Below are positions 36,384 through 39,303 of a stretch of DNA of 39,303 bases, in pieces. Under the pieces are notes generated by a model. That model saw only the letters and a list, made by a program, of their open reading frames with translations. It was not told the origin of the DNA and made no database searches. Origin of the DNA: Candidatus Wolfebacteria bacterium (GTDB lineage: Bacteria > Patescibacteriota > Minisyncoccia > UBA6257 > UBA9933); contig JACPIO010000013.1 in NCBI GenBank assembly GCA_016188075.1, forward strand, positions 1 through 39,303, in the 5' to 3' direction. The number at the start of each line of letters is the position of its first letter. Positions within the stretch are counted from its first letter, which is position 1. The translations under genes were made by a program, and so were the position numbers.

Positions 36384-38075
36384 TCACTCCCAAATCAAAG
36401 GACCGGTTGCTGATTCAATTTCCTCAAAAGTAGTTATGCCGTTTATCGCCTTAAGAATTCCGTCTGCCTGAACCGTTACCATCTCGCGCTTTAACGCGTA
36501 CTCCTGAAGGCTGGCTTCGTTGGTTTCTTTATCTATCAGCTCTTCCATCTCCGGACCAATCAAAAGAAGTTCGTAGATGCCAACTCTGCCTTTGAAACCC
36601 ACGCCATTGCATTCCGAGCATCCCCTAGGCTCATAAATGCTTGGTTTTTTAAACTTGTCTCGACTTACTCGAGACGGCAGATTATCTACGAATTTTTTTA
36701 TTTTTCGAGCCAGATCGTCGCTTAGCTTTGATTCCGTTTTGCATTTTCCGCAAAGCCGGCGAACCAATCTCTGAGCAATAATTAAATTTAAGGCTGGCCC
36801 GATACTGGAAGATCTTACTCCCAAATCCAAGAGCCGGGGGATGGCGCCGGCTGCCTCGTTCGCGTGCACCGTGGAGAAAACCAAATGCCCAGTCAGCGCC
36901 GCCTGGATGCTGATCTCGGCCGTTTCTTTGTCGCGAATTTCGCCGACCAAAATAATATCCGGGTCCTGACGCATCAGCGACCGAAGTCCGTTTTGAAAAG
37001 TGTAGCCGGATTCCTCGTCCACTTGGGTCTGCTCGATTCCGGGCAGTTGATATTCGATCGGGTCCTCGATGGTAATAATTTTTACCTCGGGGGTTTGTTT
37101 GTGCTTCAGAAAAGCGTAAAGAGTGGTGGTTTTACCTGACCCGGTGGGACCGGTATTCAAAATCATTCCATTGGGCTTTTTAAGTTCATTCTCGACTATG
37201 ACTGAATCATCTTCTCTTAAGCCCAAATCAGATAGGCTTAGACTGATAACGTCCGGGTCTAAAAGCCTCATTACTGCCACTTCGCCGAATTCCGCCGGAG
37301 CAACAGCCACGCGAACCTCGATTTCTTTTTGAGGAAATTTAATGGCGAACCGGCCGTCTTGGGCTTCGTCGTGAACATTAAGCTTTAACTCAGAAAGGAG
37401 TTTGACGCGCGACAAAATATAAAGATAGATGTTTTTTTTAAGTTCCGAAAAGACGTCGTGGAGCAAGCCGTCGATCCGGAATCGCAGCTTGATAAATTCT
37501 TCTTCGGGCTCAAGATGAATGTCGGAAGCGCGATTGGCCAGGGCGCCGGCTAAAATAATTTCCAAAAGATCGCTCGTGAAGGCCGCGCCGGCCGACGCCT
37601 CTTTTAAAACATTTTTCACGTCTTCAAGGGAAGTAAGTTTTTTTTGAAGTTCCAGAAGTTTCTTTTGGGCGATCTCGATTGATCCGGTAATATGCTCGGC
37701 TTCTTTAGAAACAAATTTATAAAATCCCCAGATATGACTTAAACTGCTTAGGGACGCAACGCGTATGTCCAGCTTGTAGTTTTTAGCCTGGAGCTTTTCG
37801 ATGGCTTTTAAGAATGTCTTGCTTTGCGGATCAAAAGCAACGACTACGGCTTCTTGTTTTTGATGCCGAATCGCGAGCACCGCCATCTTGGCGTTTTTCG
37901 CTTCTTCTTCCGGAACCAAAGCCAAGGCTTCAATACTGATTGGCGTTTTTTTGACGTCGAGATAGGGGTGGCCGGATTTTTTGGCGCGGCGCTGGGCATC
38001 GCGCTCCTCGGCCTCACGCTCCATCTGTTTTAATTTTCCTTGAGCCGCAGACTGATTTTTTAAATCCATACTCAT
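36384..38075 (-). CDS. pilB: type IV pilus assembly / type II secretion ATPase (PilB/GspE)
   Basis: 563 residues, hexameric motor for pilus extension. The N-terminal MshEN-like part is followed by the core ATPase: Walker A LNTGPTGSGKTTTLYAFL, Asp box ITIEDPIEYQLPGIEQTQV, Walker B LRQDPDIILVGEIRDKETAE, His box LTGHLVFSTVHAN. The zinc-type CGKC...CSEC follows near 455-500. Patescibacteria commonly keep type IV pili. No pilin or PilC lies in the window. The start is MSMDLKNQ; the short Lys/Glu-rich N-terminus lacks a full family domain. It converges with the ncRNA. Confidence 0.93.
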   Translation of the reverse strand: MSMDLKNQSAAQGKLKQMEREAEERDAQRRAKKSGHPYLDVKKTPISIEALALVPEEEAKNAKMAVLAIRHQKQEAVVVAFDPQSKTFLKAIEKLQAKNYKLDIRVASLSSLSHIWGFYKFVSKEAEHITGSIEIAQKKLLELQKKLTSLEDVKNVLKEASAGAAFTSDLLEIILAGALANRASDIHLEPEEEFIKLRFRIDGLLHDVFSELKKNIYLYILSRVKLLSELKLNVHDEAQDGRFAIKFPQKEIEVRVAVAPAEFGEVAVMRLLDPDVISLSLSDLGLREDDSVIVENELKKPNGMILNTGPTGSGKTTTLYAFLKHKQTPEVKIITIEDPIEYQLPGIEQTQVDEESGYTFQNGLRSLMRQDPDIILVGEIRDKETAEISIQAALTGHLVFSTVHANEAAGAIPRLLDLGVRSSSIGPALNLIIAQRLVRRLCGKCKTESKLSDDLARKIKKFVDNLPSRVSRDKFKKPSIYEPRGCSECNGVGFKGRVGIYELLLIGPEMEELIDKETNEASLQEYALKREMVTVQADGILKAINGITTFEEIESATGPLIWE

Positions 38076-38145
38076 TGTCTATTTAGTATTAGTATGAATT
38101 ACGGCGGACCAACTATCAAGTAGAAAAATCGGCTTTGACAAAAAT

Positions 38146-38174
38146 TTGACAAATTGAAAAAAATTACTTATAAT
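38146..38174 (+). promoter_or_regulatory. consensus promoter of the lipoprotein operon
   Basis: TTGACA, 17-nt spacer, TATAAT, both boxes perfect consensus. The leader to ATG 38238 is about 57 nt. Confidence 0.85.
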
Positions 38175-38237
38175 TTTGGGCATCGAACGCTGCTCTTTAC
38201 TTGCTCTTTTCCAACTGAACAATGAAAGGGAGGGGCG

Positions 38238-38372
38238 ATGAGGAAGCTCGAAAACACGGCTTCGGCCATCGCCACTCTCGTAGCGATGGCGCTATTTTTC
38301 GGGTGTTGGTTGGTAACGCTTTTTTGGTGGGTATGGCCACGGAGCCAGCCCGCCGAAAGGAGGGGGCGATGA
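38238..38372 (+). CDS. 44-residue membrane peptide, first gene of the lipoprotein operon
   Basis: Too short for the ORF track. AAAGGGAGGGGCG precedes ATG 38238. MRKLENTASA, one hydrophobic helix (IATLVAMALFFGCWLVTLFWWVW) and a polar end. Its TGA overlaps the next ATG (ATGA), so translation is coupled. Function unknown; it might be an insertion or assembly aid for the lipoproteins. Confidence 0.65.
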   Translation: MRKLENTASAIATLVAMALFFGCWLVTLFWWVWPRSQPAERRGR

Positions 38373-38941
38373 AGACGGCGCGGTGGTTTTTGGGAATCGG
38401 CGTTATCCTGTTTTTCATCTTCGGCGGGGTTTTCGGCTGCGCCACGCAGCCGATGACAACCAAGGAGATGTTCCCGGTCTTTAATACCGACCCACGGAAG
38501 GGGATTGTTGTTATCGAGGGCAGTCAGTCTGCCCTGGTTACCTTCCGCAATCAGACCGGAGTGGTTGAATCATGGTCCGAGCTGGGCTCGAATCCGTCCT
38601 TGACTTACAACGGTCGGGGCCCGGTTCGAATCTACTTGAAAACTTTTGAAAAGGGGCAGTACTCCGTGAACGTGGAAACTTTTTATTATCTCACGGAGTC
38701 ACTACCGCCTTTCCGGCGACACCCGATTGAAGGTCAAAAACTGCAGTACGGAGTGACGGTAACCGATAACCCGAAAACCTGCCAGGACACGACATATACC
38801 AAAGCCTGGTGGGGATGGTGTCTTATTATCTATACCGGGGAGGTACCTCGAGACCGGTTCCCATATCTCCAAGCGCCGGTGGTGGATATAACCTGCACCG
38901 GCATTCTAGAGGCGTTTTGTCGGCGCCTCCAAGGGAGGTAG
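38369..38941 (+). CDS. putative lipoprotein
   Basis: 190 residues from ATG 38369, chosen for AAAGGAGGGGGCG upstream. The track start at 38222 would run through the 44-residue gene. Signal ILFFIFGGVFGC ends in a lipobox-like VFGC. The mature region begins ATQPMTTKEMFP and continues as beta-strands with six Trp/Tyr-rich segments and a Cys-containing end. No known domain. It is coupled to the peptide before it and 3 nt from the lipoprotein after it. Confidence 0.7.
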   Translation: MKTARWFLGIGVILFFIFGGVFGCATQPMTTKEMFPVFNTDPRKGIVVIEGSQSALVTFRNQTGVVESWSELGSNPSLTYNGRGPVRIYLKTFEKGQYSVNVETFYYLTESLPPFRRHPIEGQKLQYGVTVTDNPKTCQDTTYTKAWWGWCLIIYTGEVPRDRFPYLQAPVVDITCTGILEAFCRRLQGR

Positions 38942-38944
38942 ACG

Positions 38945-39303
38945 ATGAAAAAAAGTCTAGTTCTGCTTGGCCTCCTGCTGCCGGTAGTGATTGCGGCTGG
39001 ATGTGTCAGCGGCCCGCCGCAGGTCATTATCCGCTACGAGCGACCGCCAACGGCAGGGTCCGCGCCGATTCCCAGTCCTGGAGTTGGCCAACCCGGGCCA
39101 GCAATTGTGCCGCCACCACCAGCAGTCGGCACATCTCCTTATGTCTACCCGCCGCCCCAGCCACCGCCACCTGGTTACGGTTACCCCCCGCCCGTAGCCG
39201 ACCCCCGGACAGTCTGGTTTGTAAACCACACCTACGGAGCTGTCCGGGTTCGAGTACCTTATCAGCCAGAAATAAAACTGATAGGGTACCAGGCGACGGC
39301 CCC
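38945..39303 (+). CDS. putative Pro-rich lipoprotein, 3' end outside window
   Basis: AGGGAGGTAGACG precedes ATG 38945. The N-terminus MKKSLVLLGLLLPVVIAAGC has a good lipobox (IAAGC). A Pro-rich region (VPPPPAVGTSPYVYPPPQP) follows, and a domain starting TVWFVNHTYGAVRVRVPYQP is cut by the window end. Not in the ORF track because no stop is reached. Third gene of the operon; function unknown. Confidence 0.75.
   Translation, partial: MKKSLVLLGLLLPVVIAAGCVSGPPQVIIRYERPPTAGSAPIPSPGVGQPGPAIVPPPPAVGTSPYVYPPPQPPPPGYGYPPPVADPRTVWFVNHTYGAVRVRVPYQPEIKLIGYQATA

Noticed and set aside
1-39303. Recoding of TGA as glycine (as in some candidate phyla)
   Set aside because: Several genes end properly at TGA and no in-frame TGA interrupts a conserved domain.

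Overview
The window reads as a chromosome fragment of a candidate-phyla-radiation (Patescibacteria, probably Parcubacteria-like) bacterium. This is inferred from gene content and style, not from a marker tree. Supporting features are compact single-copy housekeeping genes, a Mur ligase lacking the usual N-terminal domain, a GIGTxxP-repeat surface protein, a PHP-type endonuclease Q, an ECF sigma with an overlapping membrane partner, PilB, and many short interspersed repeats. TGA is used as a stop (for example ccdA and ruvA), so the genetic code looks standard. No rRNA, CRISPR array, transposase or prophage block was seen.

Layout. 1-1.5 kb: the 3' end of a frameshifted repeat surface protein and a divergent signal peptidase I. 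1.6-9.3 kb: a probable copper/thiol-redox cluster (CopZ-like chaperone, small membrane proteins, DUF1573, CcdA, a VKOR-type thioredoxin, a Cys/His-rich membrane protein, a P1B ATPase with a CPD motif, a Met-rich SHOCT protein). 9.3-13.7 kb: EF-P and endonuclease Q, then a PyrF/PyrE island with a zinc ribbon, and tRNA-Val. 13.7-18 kb: HD hydrolase, ECF sigma pair, a three-gene hydrolase operon (S66 peptidase, histidine phosphatase, PIG-L) and a tRNA-Ile with an unusual TAT anticodon. 18-26.6 kb: FtsH, ribosomal S1, rpsO-NYN-pnp, rpsT, ruvA and a MurE-like ligase. 26.6-34.1 kb: small membrane proteins, a beta-CASP RNase, a LOG-like protein, an EF-Tu domain-II-like protein, an amino-acid permease overlapping tRNA-Arg, DedA, a secreted protein, a LAGLIDADG endonuclease and YraN. 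34.1-39.3 kb: TsaE, a lamin-tail protein, RuvB, a structured ncRNA with its own promoter and terminator (6S-like), PilB, and a lipoprotein operon running off the end.

Two expression styles are interleaved. Many core genes lack a Shine-Dalgarno sequence. Four of them (1652, 8143, 21069, 27631) have TAAAAT exactly 6 nt before ATG with a -35-like box 17 nt further up, which predicts leaderless mRNAs. A second set (pyrF/zinc ribbon, pyrE, the 26.6-27.4 kb proteins, the 32 kb secreted protein, the 38 kb lipoproteins) has strong GGAGG-type sites, leaders with hairpins and, in most cases, a recognisable promoter.

The most unusual signal is a set of short palindromic elements. Two families sit inside unrelated protein genes in the same reading frame each time: SA[EK]GGS[AT]SGG in EF-P and the Mur ligase, and FLRSKSPEGQF in CopA and the same Mur ligase. 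A third family, about 75-87 bp long with footprint versions, lies exactly between the stop and start codons of six consecutive same-strand gene pairs. These resemble in concept the Rickettsia palindromic elements, but I could not search for other copies.
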